DNA of 64,000 bases from Sinanaerobacter chloroacetimidivorans (GTDB lineage Bacteria > Bacillota > Clostridia > Peptostreptococcales > Anaerovoracaceae). The notes under the pieces are model-generated. The model worked only from the letters and a program-made list of their open reading frames with translations. It ran no database searches and was not told where the DNA came from. Position 1 is the stretch's first letter; each line of letters begins with the position of its first letter. The translations under genes were made by a program, and so were the position numbers. Below, piece by piece: positions 29,506 through 37,819 of this stretch. The stretch lies in the NCBI RefSeq assembly GCF_018128545.1, contig NZ_JAGSND010000008.1:1-64000 (forward strand). The letters run 5' to 3'.

Positions 29506-31695
29506 GTGATGAAAGAGACTTTTTATCAATCTATAATGATAGAATCTCCGGCGGGATATGCCTATCATAAGATTCTGTGTGATGACAGCGGTCACCCCTA
29601 TGATTATGAGTTTATCGAAATCAATCCGGCCTTTGAACTTCTTACCGGGTTACGGGATGTTCCAGGAAAAAGAATTTCCGAGCTGCTTCCAAACATAGGG
29701 GAGAAAGAAAGGAATTGGATAAAATCCTGCGGAGAAATCGCAATTTACGGAGGAAGTAAATTCTTTGAAGAATATTCACCTACCTTAAAACGCTGGTATA
29801 AGATTAAAGTTTACTCCCCGGAAAAATATTATTTTATTACATATTTTATTGATATAACAAAAGAAACCATAAAGGAAACCGAAGAATTATTAAGAAAAAG
29901 CGAGGAACAATACCGGCTTTTATTCGAGAATGCCGTTGAAACTATTTTAGTCGTACAGAATGAGCATGTAAAAATATGCAATCCTATGGCTGAAATCTTA
30001 TCGGGATATCCGATGGATGAAATTTTAACGACTCCCTTCCTGCATTTTGTTCATCCTGAAGACAGGCAGCAGATCTTGTTCAACTATAGATTAAGGCTGA
30101 ACGGAGAGCCTGTTCCTTCTATTAACACCTTTAAATTAATCAGAAAAGACGAGAGCGTCCGCTGGGTTGAGATGAACTCCATAAAAATAGATTGGGAAGG
30201 AGAAGTTGCATCCTTAAACTTTTTGGTGGATATTACGGATCGGAAAAGAGTGGAGGATGCTTTAAAAACCAGTGAAGAGAAGTATCGGTTATTGACGGAA
30301 AATGCTTCCGATGTTATCTGGGTTTTCAATGTCAGCACGGAAAAGTTCACTTATATCAGTCCCTCTGTTTACAGCTTAAGAGGTATTACCGCGGAAGAGG
30401 CAATGGGCGAAACACTGGAAAAGTCTATGACTCCGAATTCTTTGCTTGTGATACAGGAGGCCATTGCAAGAAACAAGGAAGGATTTATCAGAGACCCCGA
30501 AACACAGAAATACTCGATTCATGAAATCCAACAGCCTAGTAAAAAAGGCGGTGTGATCTGGGTTGAAGTTTCGATGAAATTCAGATATAATCCCGAAGGT
30601 GAAATTGAAGTGGTAGGGGTCAGCAGGAATATTGAAGAAAGAAAAAAATCGGAGAGGGAAGTTATCTATTTAAGCTATCATGATCAGCTGACGGGGCTTT
30701 ATAACCGGAGATTTTATGAAGAGGAATTAAAGCGGCTGGATACGGAACGAAACCTACCGATGACGCTGGTTCTTGCAGATGTAAATGGATTGAAGCTGAC
30801 CAATGATGCTTTTGGACATCTGGAGGGGGACAGACTACTTCAGGATTTTGCTGAAATATTAAAAAGCAATTCCAGAGCTGACGATATCATTGCCAGAATC
30901 GGAGGAGATGAATTTATTATTTTGCTTCCCCAGACAGATTCCGTACATGCCGAGAAAATTGTAAACCGCATTCAGGCATCCCTTTATTCCAAAAAGTCCG
31001 AGAAAGTTGTCTTGTCGGTGTCCTTTGGATGGGCCAGCAAAATGAAGCCGGAAGAAGATTTTAATAAGGTCTTTGTTCAGGCAGAAGATTTCATGTATCG
31101 AAAGAAACTTCTGGAAAGCTCAAGCATGAAAAGCAAGACGATCCAGTTAATTACGAAGAGCTTATATGAAAAGCATGCTGCAGAGCAGGGGCATTGTGAG
31201 AGAGTGAGCAAATTATGCAGAGATATGGGCATGGTATTGGGGCTTCATACTGATGCTGTGGATGAATTGAGTCTTCTGGGCTTATTCCACGATATCGGCA
31301 AGATCGGAATCAGCGAAAGAATTCTGAATAAGTCTGAAAAGCTTTCCAATCTGGAATGGGCTGAAATGAAGAGACATCCGGAGATCGGATATCAAATTTT
31401 AAGATCAACCAATGAATTTGTTCCCATTTCGGAATACGTCCTTTCTCATCATGAAAGATTAGACGGCAACGGTTACCCTCGAAAGCTGAAGGAAGGTCAA
31501 ATTCCGCTGCAGACCAGAATTTTAACCATTGCGGAATCTTATGATACGATGACCAATACACATCCGTATAAACCCAAATTAAGTGACCGTGAGGCAATCA
31601 AAGAGCTGAGAGCCAATGTCAATAGGCAGTTCGACCCGGAAATAGCAAGAATTTTTGTAGAAAAGATCTTAAAACGAAAATGGCATACGATTTGA
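29506..31695 (+). CDS. PAS-GGDEF-HD-GYP cyclic-di-GMP enzyme
   Basis: A 729-residue cytoplasmic protein with three PAS domains (about residues 5-120, 130-250, 255-380), a GGDEF domain with intact GGDEF (466-470, diguanylate cyclase) and an HD-GYP phosphodiesterase domain (about 550-725) with HDIGKIG, HHERLDGNGYP and surrounding metal ligands. Both making and breaking c-di-GMP are possible; PAS inputs would decide. The start is GTG 29506 or ATG 29509 behind GGAAGG. A paralogue of identical layout lies at 37820. A small hairpin (29433-29454) sits in the leader. Confidence 0.9.
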   Translation: MMKETFYQSIMIESPAGYAYHKILCDDSGHPYDYEFIEINPAFELLTGLRDVPGKRISELLPNIGEKERNWIKSCGEIAIYGGSKFFEEYSPTLKRWYKIKVYSPEKYYFITYFIDITKETIKETEELLRKSEEQYRLLFENAVETILVVQNEHVKICNPMAEILSGYPMDEILTTPFLHFVHPEDRQQILFNYRLRLNGEPVPSINTFKLIRKDESVRWVEMNSIKIDWEGEVASLNFLVDITDRKRVEDALKTSEEKYRLLTENASDVIWVFNVSTEKFTYISPSVYSLRGITAEEAMGETLEKSMTPNSLLVIQEAIARNKEGFIRDPETQKYSIHEIQQPSKKGGVIWVEVSMKFRYNPEGEIEVVGVSRNIEERKKSEREVIYLSYHDQLTGLYNRRFYEEELKRLDTERNLPMTLVLADVNGLKLTNDAFGHLEGDRLLQDFAEILKSNSRADDIIARIGGDEFIILLPQTDSVHAEKIVNRIQASLYSKKSEKVVLSVSFGWASKMKPEEDFNKVFVQAEDFMYRKKLLESSSMKSKTIQLITKSLYEKHAAEQGHCERVSKLCRDMGMVLGLHTDAVDELSLLGLFHDIGKIGISERILNKSEKLSNLEWAEMKRHPEIGYQILRSTNEFVPISEYVLSHHERLDGNGYPRKLKEGQIPLQTRILTIAESYDTMTNTHPYKPKLSDREAIKELRANVNRQFDPEIARIFVEKILKRKWHTI

Positions 31696-31724
31696 TTGAG
31701 GGGAAGCGGGTACAGGCTCAGACT

Positions 31725-32312
31725 TTAAGCCGGTTTCTCCTCAGTAAGATGAAAGGCTCGTTTCTGGACCAGCTTTTCAATTTCCAGCCAATGCTTTACC
31801 CGTATCACGTTAAAGGGCAGGATGCCTTTGTTATAGCTGCAGTCAACAAGAAGCACATAAAAACCTGCTTCGGCCAATTGAATGGCGTTTTCATATCGAT
31901 CCTCAATAAAAATGTCACAATTCAGTTCTTCGGCTTTAGCGACTTTATTATGAGTCCCAAGCAGTGAAATAGAATCCATTGGAACTTTGTAGCCGACAAA
32001 CCACTCCAAACTGACCTCTTTCATTTTTTCTTCCCTGGCTGTTACAAAATGGATTTCGTGATGATCGAATAATCTGCTGATTACTTTTTGTGCACCATTT
32101 CTTATCTTTGCTTCTTTATGGAGCAGTTCACCATATTGCTGATAAAATTCGTCATACTCTTTTTCTTCAATCCCCAAAAGCGAATGGATTTCATAAAGGG
32201 TGACATCCTTTGGCTCAAGCTTGGCTTTAAAGTAATCATTTACGCGGGCCAGCCAGTAATAGGGTTCTGTTACGGTACCGTCAATGTCGATACACAAATT
32301 TAATTTTTTCAT
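31725..32312 (-). CDS. HAD-family 5'-nucleotidase-like phosphatase
   Basis: A 195-residue HAD protein: motif I CIDIDGTVTE (DxDGT), a small helical cap, motif II near HFVTAREEK, motif III/IV FIEDRYENAIQLAEAGF. It resembles the NT5C / B. subtilis YqfW-type putative nucleotidases that act on (deoxy)nucleoside monophosphates. Substrate not certain. RBS GGAGG is 8 nt before the ATG. It converges on the PAS-GGDEF-HD-GYP gene, with 29 nt between the ends. Confidence 0.8.
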   Translation of the reverse strand: MKKLNLCIDIDGTVTEPYYWLARVNDYFKAKLEPKDVTLYEIHSLLGIEEKEYDEFYQQYGELLHKEAKIRNGAQKVISRLFDHHEIHFVTAREEKMKEVSLEWFVGYKVPMDSISLLGTHNKVAKAEELNCDIFIEDRYENAIQLAEAGFYVLLVDCSYNKGILPFNVIRVKHWLEIEKLVQKRAFHLTEEKPA

Positions 32313-32549
32313 TTTTTTTCCTCCTTTTGATTTTTACAATTTCATTATAGCTTTGAAATATATTGATTGGATTAAGCTTATGTAAAACCTGTGTAAAAAG
32401 ATTTCCTGACAGGTGCCTGTTGTGATTACAGAAATAGAACTTAACCTGGAATTTACAAGGAAGTAACCCATTCTTTACAAAGCTTGTATATACTGTAGCC
32501 AGAAAGAGTAGAAAAGATAGAAATCATGATAGAAATATAGGTGATCATT

Positions 32550-34313
32550 ATGACAGATGGAAAAAAAGAAGCATTGGATTTCATTATTGAACAGAAGCAG
32601 ATCAGAACTGTTTTTCAGCCTATTATCTCATTACGGGATGGAAGCGTTTTAGGACATGAGGCCCTGAGCCGAATCACCTGCGACTGTGAAATAAAAAATC
32701 CGGACATGCTGTTTGCAGCGGCATCGGAATATAACCGATTGTGGGATTTGGAACTGCTCTGCAGAACTACCGCGCTGGAAGCTGCCTATAAATTTATGAT
32801 ACCGCCTTATAGTAAAAAACTGTTCATCAATGTAAATCCTAACACGATGCATGATGAGAACTTTAAAAAAGGATTCACAAAGAGCTTTCTTCTTCAGTAT
32901 GAAATAGTACCCAACAATGTTATTTTTGAAATAACGGAACGAAATGTCATTACCGATATGACCGGATTCAGAGCTACCATCAATCATTATAAAGGGCAGG
33001 ATTACAAAATTGCCATCGATGATGCAGGTGCGGGCTATTCCGGTTTGAACCTGATCAGTGATGTGAATCCAAATTATATCAAGCTGGATCGAAAGTTGAT
33101 TTCCAATATTGATAAAGACAGCTTGAAATTTGCTTTGGTAAAGGGCATGGTGGAGTTTTCCAAAGTATCAAACATATCTCTTATCGCGGAAGGTATCGAA
33201 ACCTTTGAGGAGATGGAAACTCTTATCAATCTTGGAGTCCAGTTTGGGCAGGGATATTTTATTCAGGAGCCGGATGCAGAAATTCATGATCTTAGCCAGG
33301 ATGTCCTCCAGACCCTATACAAAATCAATTTCAAGAAAAATCATACCACTCAGAGCTATATTTCCAATATCTACATATCCAATCTTTGTACCTATGCAGG
33401 TACCATATCTCCTAACGAAACGGTTCCCAACGTATACGAAGTTTTCAAACAAAATCCCAACTGCGCAGGTCTTTGTGTAGTGGATCACGATGTTCCGGTA
33501 GGAATCATAAACCAGGAAAAGCTTGCTCTAAAACTAAGCGGATATTATGGTTTTGCCCTGCATCAGAATAAACCCATTTCCCATCTGATGGATAAAAATT
33601 TTTTGTCAGTTGATTATAAAACGCCGGTAAGTATAGTATCTTCAGCTGCCATGGCAAGATCAAATGATAAATTGTATGATTTTATTGTTATAACGGAGAA
33701 GGATCATTACATGGGGGTTGTTACCATTAAAGACTTGCTGCAAAAAACTACGGAAATTGAAATCTCCGCAGCAAAACATCAGAATCCGCTATCCGGTTTG
33801 CCTGGTAATTTAATTATCGAACAAAAACTAAACCAATGCTTGAATTGTTCTTCGAAGTACAGTGTTGCCTATCTTGACATCGATAATTTTAAAGCTTATA
33901 ATGACGTCTATGGTTTTGAAAAAGGGGACTTGATTATTAAGCTTTTGGCTGATATCTTAAGAAGTTCTTTGAACACAGAGCAGTTCGTGGGGCATGTAGG
34001 CGGAGATGACTTTGTTGTTGTCTTAAATGATCATGTTAATGAAGATTTTTTCAAGGATATGATTCTGAAGTTTGAAAATGAAGTCCTGAACTATTACAAT
34101 CAGACAGACCGGGAAAATGGTTTTATATCAACGACGAACAGGAGGAATGAAATAGAACAGTTTCCATTAATTTCACTGACAATCGTAGTTGTCAGCAATC
34201 AAACGCAAATGTTCCGAAATGTCTTTGAATTAACGGAAATGTTGGCGGGACTGAAGAAAATTGCGAAAACGAAACACTATCCAACAGAGAAAAAAGAACA
34301 GAATAAACTATAA
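32550..34313 (+). CDS. EAL-CBS-GGDEF cyclic-di-GMP phosphodiesterase
   Basis: A 587-residue protein. Residues about 10-245: EAL domain with the EAL triplet (GHEALSR), EITERN, AIDDAGAGYSGLNL and AEGIETFEE, so phosphodiesterase residues look present. Residues about 260-405: a CBS pair (VVDHDVPVGIINQEKLAL, VITEKDHYMGVVTIKDLL) that may bind adenine nucleotides. Residues about 410-585: a GGDEF-type domain with GGDDF instead of GGDEF, possibly inactive or regulatory. The start at ATG 32550 is favoured over GTG 32541 by AGGTGAT at 32540-32546. A VOC protein gene follows 15 nt later. Confidence 0.88.
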   Translation: MTDGKKEALDFIIEQKQIRTVFQPIISLRDGSVLGHEALSRITCDCEIKNPDMLFAAASEYNRLWDLELLCRTTALEAAYKFMIPPYSKKLFINVNPNTMHDENFKKGFTKSFLLQYEIVPNNVIFEITERNVITDMTGFRATINHYKGQDYKIAIDDAGAGYSGLNLISDVNPNYIKLDRKLISNIDKDSLKFALVKGMVEFSKVSNISLIAEGIETFEEMETLINLGVQFGQGYFIQEPDAEIHDLSQDVLQTLYKINFKKNHTTQSYISNIYISNLCTYAGTISPNETVPNVYEVFKQNPNCAGLCVVDHDVPVGIINQEKLALKLSGYYGFALHQNKPISHLMDKNFLSVDYKTPVSIVSSAAMARSNDKLYDFIVITEKDHYMGVVTIKDLLQKTTEIEISAAKHQNPLSGLPGNLIIEQKLNQCLNCSSKYSVAYLDIDNFKAYNDVYGFEKGDLIIKLLADILRSSLNTEQFVGHVGGDDFVVVLNDHVNEDFFKDMILKFENEVLNYYNQTDRENGFISTTNRRNEIEQFPLISLTIVVVSNQTQMFRNVFELTEMLAGLKKIAKTKHYPTEKKEQNKL

Positions 34314-34328
34314 AGGAGAGATGATATT

Positions 34329-34685
34329 ATGAAATTATGCTGGGTTACAATAACGGTAAATGATATGGAGGAATCTCTGAATTTTTATCAAAATATTATT
34401 GGGCTTCCATTCATTCAAAGCTTTCAGGCCGGGCCTGAAGTTCAGATTTCTTTCCTGGGAGATAAAGAGACGAAGATTGAACTTATTTGCAATGGTAAGA
34501 AACCTCAGATCGGACAAGATATATCCTTAGGCTTTGAGGTACCGTCCATTGATGAAAAAATACAATTTTTGAAAGAACAGCAGATTGCATTGCACAGCGG
34601 TCCTTTCCAGCCGAATCCTCATACAAAATTTTTCTTCATCTTAGATCCAAGCGGAGTTAAAATCCAGTTTGTTGAGACTATTTAA
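34329..34685 (+). CDS. VOC superfamily (glyoxalase/bleomycin-resistance fold) protein
   Basis: A 118-residue protein with two beta-alpha-beta-beta-beta modules: VTITVNDMEESLNFYQNIIG at the N-terminus and a closing FFILDPSGVKIQFVE. VOC proteins are metal-dependent lyases, dioxygenases or binding proteins; the function here cannot be assigned. RBS AAAGGAG. Cotranscribed with the EAL-CBS-GGDEF gene. Confidence 0.8.
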   Translation: MKLCWVTITVNDMEESLNFYQNIIGLPFIQSFQAGPEVQISFLGDKETKIELICNGKKPQIGQDISLGFEVPSIDEKIQFLKEQQIALHSGPFQPNPHTKFFFILDPSGVKIQFVETI

Positions 34686-34708
34686 CGGAAGAACTTTTCA
34701 TTATATTG

Positions 34709-34745
34709 AAAAAAAATTGTACCCTTATGCGGTACAATTTTTTGT
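34709..34745. terminator. Bidirectional terminator
   Basis: AAAATTGTACC (34713-34723), 7-nt loop, GGTACAATTTT (34731-34741), with A- and T-runs on the two sides. It serves the VOC gene and the convergent DUF1540 gene. Confidence 0.85.
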
Positions 34746-34767
34746 TTCAGAAATATCCTTGATCAGT

Positions 34768-34926
34768 TTAGTCTCTTTTAAAGCTTCCGCAATCAGTGTG
34801 CTCAACGGTATCCGCTTTTTGTGAATGCTTAACAACTTCAATTTTATCTAAAGTACAAAAATTTTCATCTTTAGAATGAAATTTACATTCAGATACAGAA
34901 CATCCAATGCTTGAATTTTTTCTCAT
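34768..34926 (-). CDS. DUF1540 protein (small, Cys-rich)
   Basis: A 52-residue protein read on the minus strand from ATG 34926, with AAAGGAG (34943-34937) 10 nt upstream. It begins MRKNSSIGCSVSECKFHS and ends with VEHTDCGSFKRD. The four Cys (residues 9, 14, 24, 46) follow the C-x4-C-x(n)-C-x(n)-TxC pattern of DUF1540, a family frequent in spore-forming Clostridia and of unknown function, probably metal binding. Confidence 0.75.
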   Translation of the reverse strand: MRKNSSIGCSVSECKFHSKDENFCTLDKIEVVKHSQKADTVEHTDCGSFKRD

Positions 34927-35050
34927 GTCTTAAATACTCCTTTCATAATATATATAGAATTATTGTTTCTCAAGAAAGGATTCTTATTAAAAATATTATC
35001 TGAATCTATTGTTTTGTTAAAAATTGAATTTATTTTCTTCCATAATATTT

Positions 35051-35150
35051 GTAACCCTCTCGTTGCTATTGAATAAAATATTCTGTAGACCTCTGTCTGC
35101 CATGGAAACTATTTTGTAACCCTCTGACTTCCATGGAATAAAATATTATA
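35051..35150 (+). repeat. Three imperfect tandem repeats upstream of the LysM-GH18 gene
   Basis: GTAACCCTCT (35051), GTAGACCTCT (35085) and GTAACCCTCT (35116) each open a unit ending in CATGGAA/TTGAATAAAATATT-like sequence, at steps of 34 and 31 bp. The last unit ends right at the RBS region of the 35173 gene. No gene is visible in 34945-35172. Confidence 0.6.
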
Positions 35151-35172
35151 AATAGTGAAAAGAGGTAATATT

Positions 35173-36459
35173 ATGTTCATTCATATTGTGAAGCCAGGGC
35201 AGACCCTTTGGCAGCTAGGCACCTATTATCAAGTGAATCCGGATGACATTGTTGAGATCAGCACCGTGCCGAACCCCTACCAGCTGACCATAGGTCAGTC
35301 TATTGTAATCCCTTCAAATCCGGCAGTACATATTGTTTTGGAAGGCGAAGCCCTTTATATGATCGCCCAGCGGTATGGGGTGACCTTACAGGCCCTTTTG
35401 GAAGCAAATGATATGACTGCAGGGCAGGCCATTTATCCGGGAACAATGCTGAATATTCCTCCAAAAGAGAGACCGGAGATCAGGGTAAACGCGTATATTT
35501 ATAGATTGGGGCGACTTGCTGCTTCTATTGTAGACAGAGTTGGACGGTATCTTACCTATTTAACTCCCTTTGCTTATGTCATGCAGGATAATGGGGATCT
35601 CACCCCGATAGACGACGAAGCAGCAATTGAAGCGGCAATCAACAATGACATCGTCCCTATGATGTGCATCACCAATTTCACATCGGAAACCTTCGGCAGA
35701 AGCAATTCGGCCAATGTCGTAATGAATGATCCGCAGCTGACGGAGAATCTGGTTAACAATGTATTGACCATCATGAGAGAAAAAGGATATCAAGGTCTGA
35801 ATGTAGACTTTGAAGCCGTTTTGCCCGAGGATCGGGAAGCCTTTAATCGGTTTTGCCAGATCCTTGCAGACCGTCTCCATGCGGAAGGATACTTCATATC
35901 CAGTGCCCTTGCTCCGAAAACCTATGCGGGGCAGCCGGGGCTTTTATACGAAGCTCATGATTATGAAGCACAGGGCAGAATTATGGACTTTGTCATCCTC
36001 ATGACCTATGAATGGGGTTATCGTTTGGGCCCCCCAAGGGCCATTTCTCCCATTGACCAGATTAGACTGGTTTTGGATTATGCTGTTACCGTCATTCCGA
36101 GAGAGAAAATCTTCTTGGGATTCGAGATTTATGCGCGGGATTGGATGCTGCCCCATGTAGAGGGTCAGGCAGCGGAAACCTTCAGTGCGGAAGAGGCGAT
36201 CCTGAGAGCAGTCCGGTTTGGAGCGAATATCCAGTTTGATGAAACATCACAATCTCCATTCTATTATTATCAGGACGATCAGGCAAGGTGGCATGAGGTT
36301 TGGTTTGAAGATGCCAGAAGTGCACAGGCTAAATTTGCCGTCGTAAAAGAATACGGACTTGGCGGTATCAGTTACTGGGCACTTGGTTATAATTTCCCGG
36401 AAAACTGGGCGTTGCTCGCAGATAATTTTACCATCGTAAAACTGGAAGGATCATCTTAA
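35173..36459 (+). CDS. yaaH: LysM-GH18 spore peptidoglycan hydrolase (YaaH/SleL type)
   Basis: A 428-residue protein: two N-terminal LysM modules (residues about 2-47, HIVKPGQTLWQLGTYYQVN; about 48-95, HIVLEGEALYMIAQRYGV) followed by a GH18 barrel with the catalytic segment GLNVDFEAVLPED (acid Glu in xDFE). Length and order match B. subtilis YaaH and Bacillus SleL, N-acetylglucosaminidases acting on spore cortex during germination. No signal peptide, as in those proteins, which are assembled into the spore from the mother cell. The ATG at 35173 has AGAGG 7 nt before it; GTG 35155 is less likely. Confidence 0.88.
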   Translation: MFIHIVKPGQTLWQLGTYYQVNPDDIVEISTVPNPYQLTIGQSIVIPSNPAVHIVLEGEALYMIAQRYGVTLQALLEANDMTAGQAIYPGTMLNIPPKERPEIRVNAYIYRLGRLAASIVDRVGRYLTYLTPFAYVMQDNGDLTPIDDEAAIEAAINNDIVPMMCITNFTSETFGRSNSANVVMNDPQLTENLVNNVLTIMREKGYQGLNVDFEAVLPEDREAFNRFCQILADRLHAEGYFISSALAPKTYAGQPGLLYEAHDYEAQGRIMDFVILMTYEWGYRLGPPRAISPIDQIRLVLDYAVTVIPREKIFLGFEIYARDWMLPHVEGQAAETFSAEEAILRAVRFGANIQFDETSQSPFYYYQDDQARWHEVWFEDARSAQAKFAVVKEYGLGGISYWALGYNFPENWALLADNFTIVKLEGSS

Positions 36460-36477
36460 CCCGGATTCCTTCGTCCA

Positions 36478-36502
36478 ATATCAATACCCAAAGTATTGAT
36501 AT
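36478..36502. promoter_or_regulatory. 10-bp perfect inverted repeat
   Basis: ATATCAATAC (36478-36487), 5 nt, GTATTGATAT (36493-36502), just after the yaaH stop and before its terminator. It may be part of 3' end structure or a protein site; no T-run follows. Confidence 0.4.
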
Positions 36503-36516
36503 GATACTATATTGCA

Positions 36517-36553
36517 TCAAAGAAAAACCCGGTTTATTTGGGTTTTTCTTTGA
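36517..36553 (+). terminator. Rho-independent terminator after yaaH
   Basis: TCAAAGAAAAACCC (36517-36530), 9-nt loop, GGGTTTTTCTTTGA (36540-36553): a 14-bp perfect stem with built-in T-run. Confidence 0.85.
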
Positions 36554-36612
36554 TTTATTAAGAAGTCGTGATATGATACTAAATAAATAACATAAGGAGC
36601 AACGTATGCAGC

Positions 36613-37539
36613 ATGAACTTTTTAAACATCTTTATTGAAATCGGTACATTATTTGTTGTGATGCTGATCGGCTGGATTTGCGGCCGCAGCAATGTGATAA
36701 CGGCTAACGGAGAGGATGTCATTTCATCTATAGCAATTAAAATTGCTTTTCCTGCTCTCATCGTCACTTCTATGATGCAAACCTTTACTATGGAACTGTT
36801 TCGAAACAGCATAGCCTTGATCATACTATCCGGTATCATTTACGGGTTGATTATTCTTGCTCTGGAGATATGGCGGAAGCTTTCTAAAAAATCTAACAGT
36901 GAATTGGGAACTCTGCAGTTAATGATTATTTTCGGAAACGCCGCTTTTATGGGATTTCCGGTAGTGAACGCCGTCTATGGCAGCATTGGAGTTTTTTATG
37001 CCGCCTCCTTTAACATGTTTTATAATTTACTGGTATTTTCCTATGGTGTGATCTTATTAAAAAGGGGAAACAAATTCTCAGTCTGGAAAACTTTGATGAA
37101 CCCTGGATTTCTTGCCACAATACTGGGATTCATTCTTTTCCTTTTTAATGTAGAACCTCCTTATATTATCTTGCAGCCGTTGAAAATGATCGGAAATATT
37201 ACCATTCCTCTGGCTCTTCTTCTTGTAGGGAGCTCTTTGAGCAGAACGAAGCTCACTGATCTCATAAGGCCAAGGGACATCTGGATGACATCCTTTGCAA
37301 GGCTGCTGCTTTTCCCGGCAGTACTGCTGTTTTCGTTGCCTCTGATGGGACTCAATCAATATCAGGTGGCGATACCGGTGATCATTATGGCAACCCCTGT
37401 CGCACTGACTGCCGGAGCCTTCGCAGGCGTTTACGGCGGAGATTCGGTTTTGGCTAACAAAGGGGTGATTCTATCCAATTTATTGTCTATCCTTACGGTT
37501 CCCATGGTAATCTGGGTTTTGCTGAAAGTAATTTCGTAG
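36613..37539 (+). CDS. AEC family transporter (auxin-efflux-carrier type permease)
   Basis: A 308-residue membrane protein with about ten hydrophobic segments in two halves, the AEC pattern (FVVMLIGWICGRSNVI at the start, NAAFMGFPVVNAVYG in the middle, ATPVALTAGAFAGVYGGD near the end). Relatives move malate, malonate or other carboxylates, but the substrate cannot be told. AAGGAG lies 12 nt before the ATG, slightly far; an out-of-frame ATG at 36606 is better spaced but does not lead to this protein. Confidence 0.82.
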   Translation: MNFLNIFIEIGTLFVVMLIGWICGRSNVITANGEDVISSIAIKIAFPALIVTSMMQTFTMELFRNSIALIILSGIIYGLIILALEIWRKLSKKSNSELGTLQLMIIFGNAAFMGFPVVNAVYGSIGVFYAASFNMFYNLLVFSYGVILLKRGNKFSVWKTLMNPGFLATILGFILFLFNVEPPYIILQPLKMIGNITIPLALLLVGSSLSRTKLTDLIRPRDIWMTSFARLLLFPAVLLFSLPLMGLNQYQVAIPVIIMATPVALTAGAFAGVYGGDSVLANKGVILSNLLSILTVPMVIWVLLKVIS

Positions 37540-37621
37540 TTCCTTTATCGGGACAGGCCATTTGGTTTCTTTTTATTGGATTGTATGCATGCTTTTTTTT
37601 GAGGTATGGAATAATTAGCAA

Positions 37622-37702
37622 TTGACAAACAAGAGCCTTCGTTATACATTTGAATATATCATGAGTAGGGAGTTCTGACGCATTTTGGGGACTCCCTTTT
37701 CC
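37622..37702 (+). promoter_or_regulatory. Promoter and terminator-like leader hairpin of the second PAS-GGDEF-HD-GYP gene
   Basis: TTGACA (37622-37627) with TACATT (37645-37650) at 17 bp, or TATACA (37643) at 15 bp. About 20 nt after the -10 comes GGGAGT (37668-37673), a 17-nt loop and ACTCCC (37691-37696) followed by TTTT. A second possible stem TAGGG/CCCTA follows before the gene. An attenuating leader is possible; I do not recognise a known riboswitch, in particular not the c-di-GMP classes. Confidence 0.4.
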
Positions 37703-37819
37703 AATACGTAAAAGAATAAATAGGGGATACTGAACGGCAGGTGACGTAGTAAGCCCTAAATAAGTTGTCTGAGCTTTGATTAACACATGGGTAAGAAATC
37801 TGCGATTGAGGAGATTGCA

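Noticed and set aside
37651-37819. Cyclic-di-GMP riboswitch before the second PAS-GGDEF-HD-GYP gene
   Set aside because: Stems are present, but neither the class I nor the class II conserved core sequences could be found by eye.
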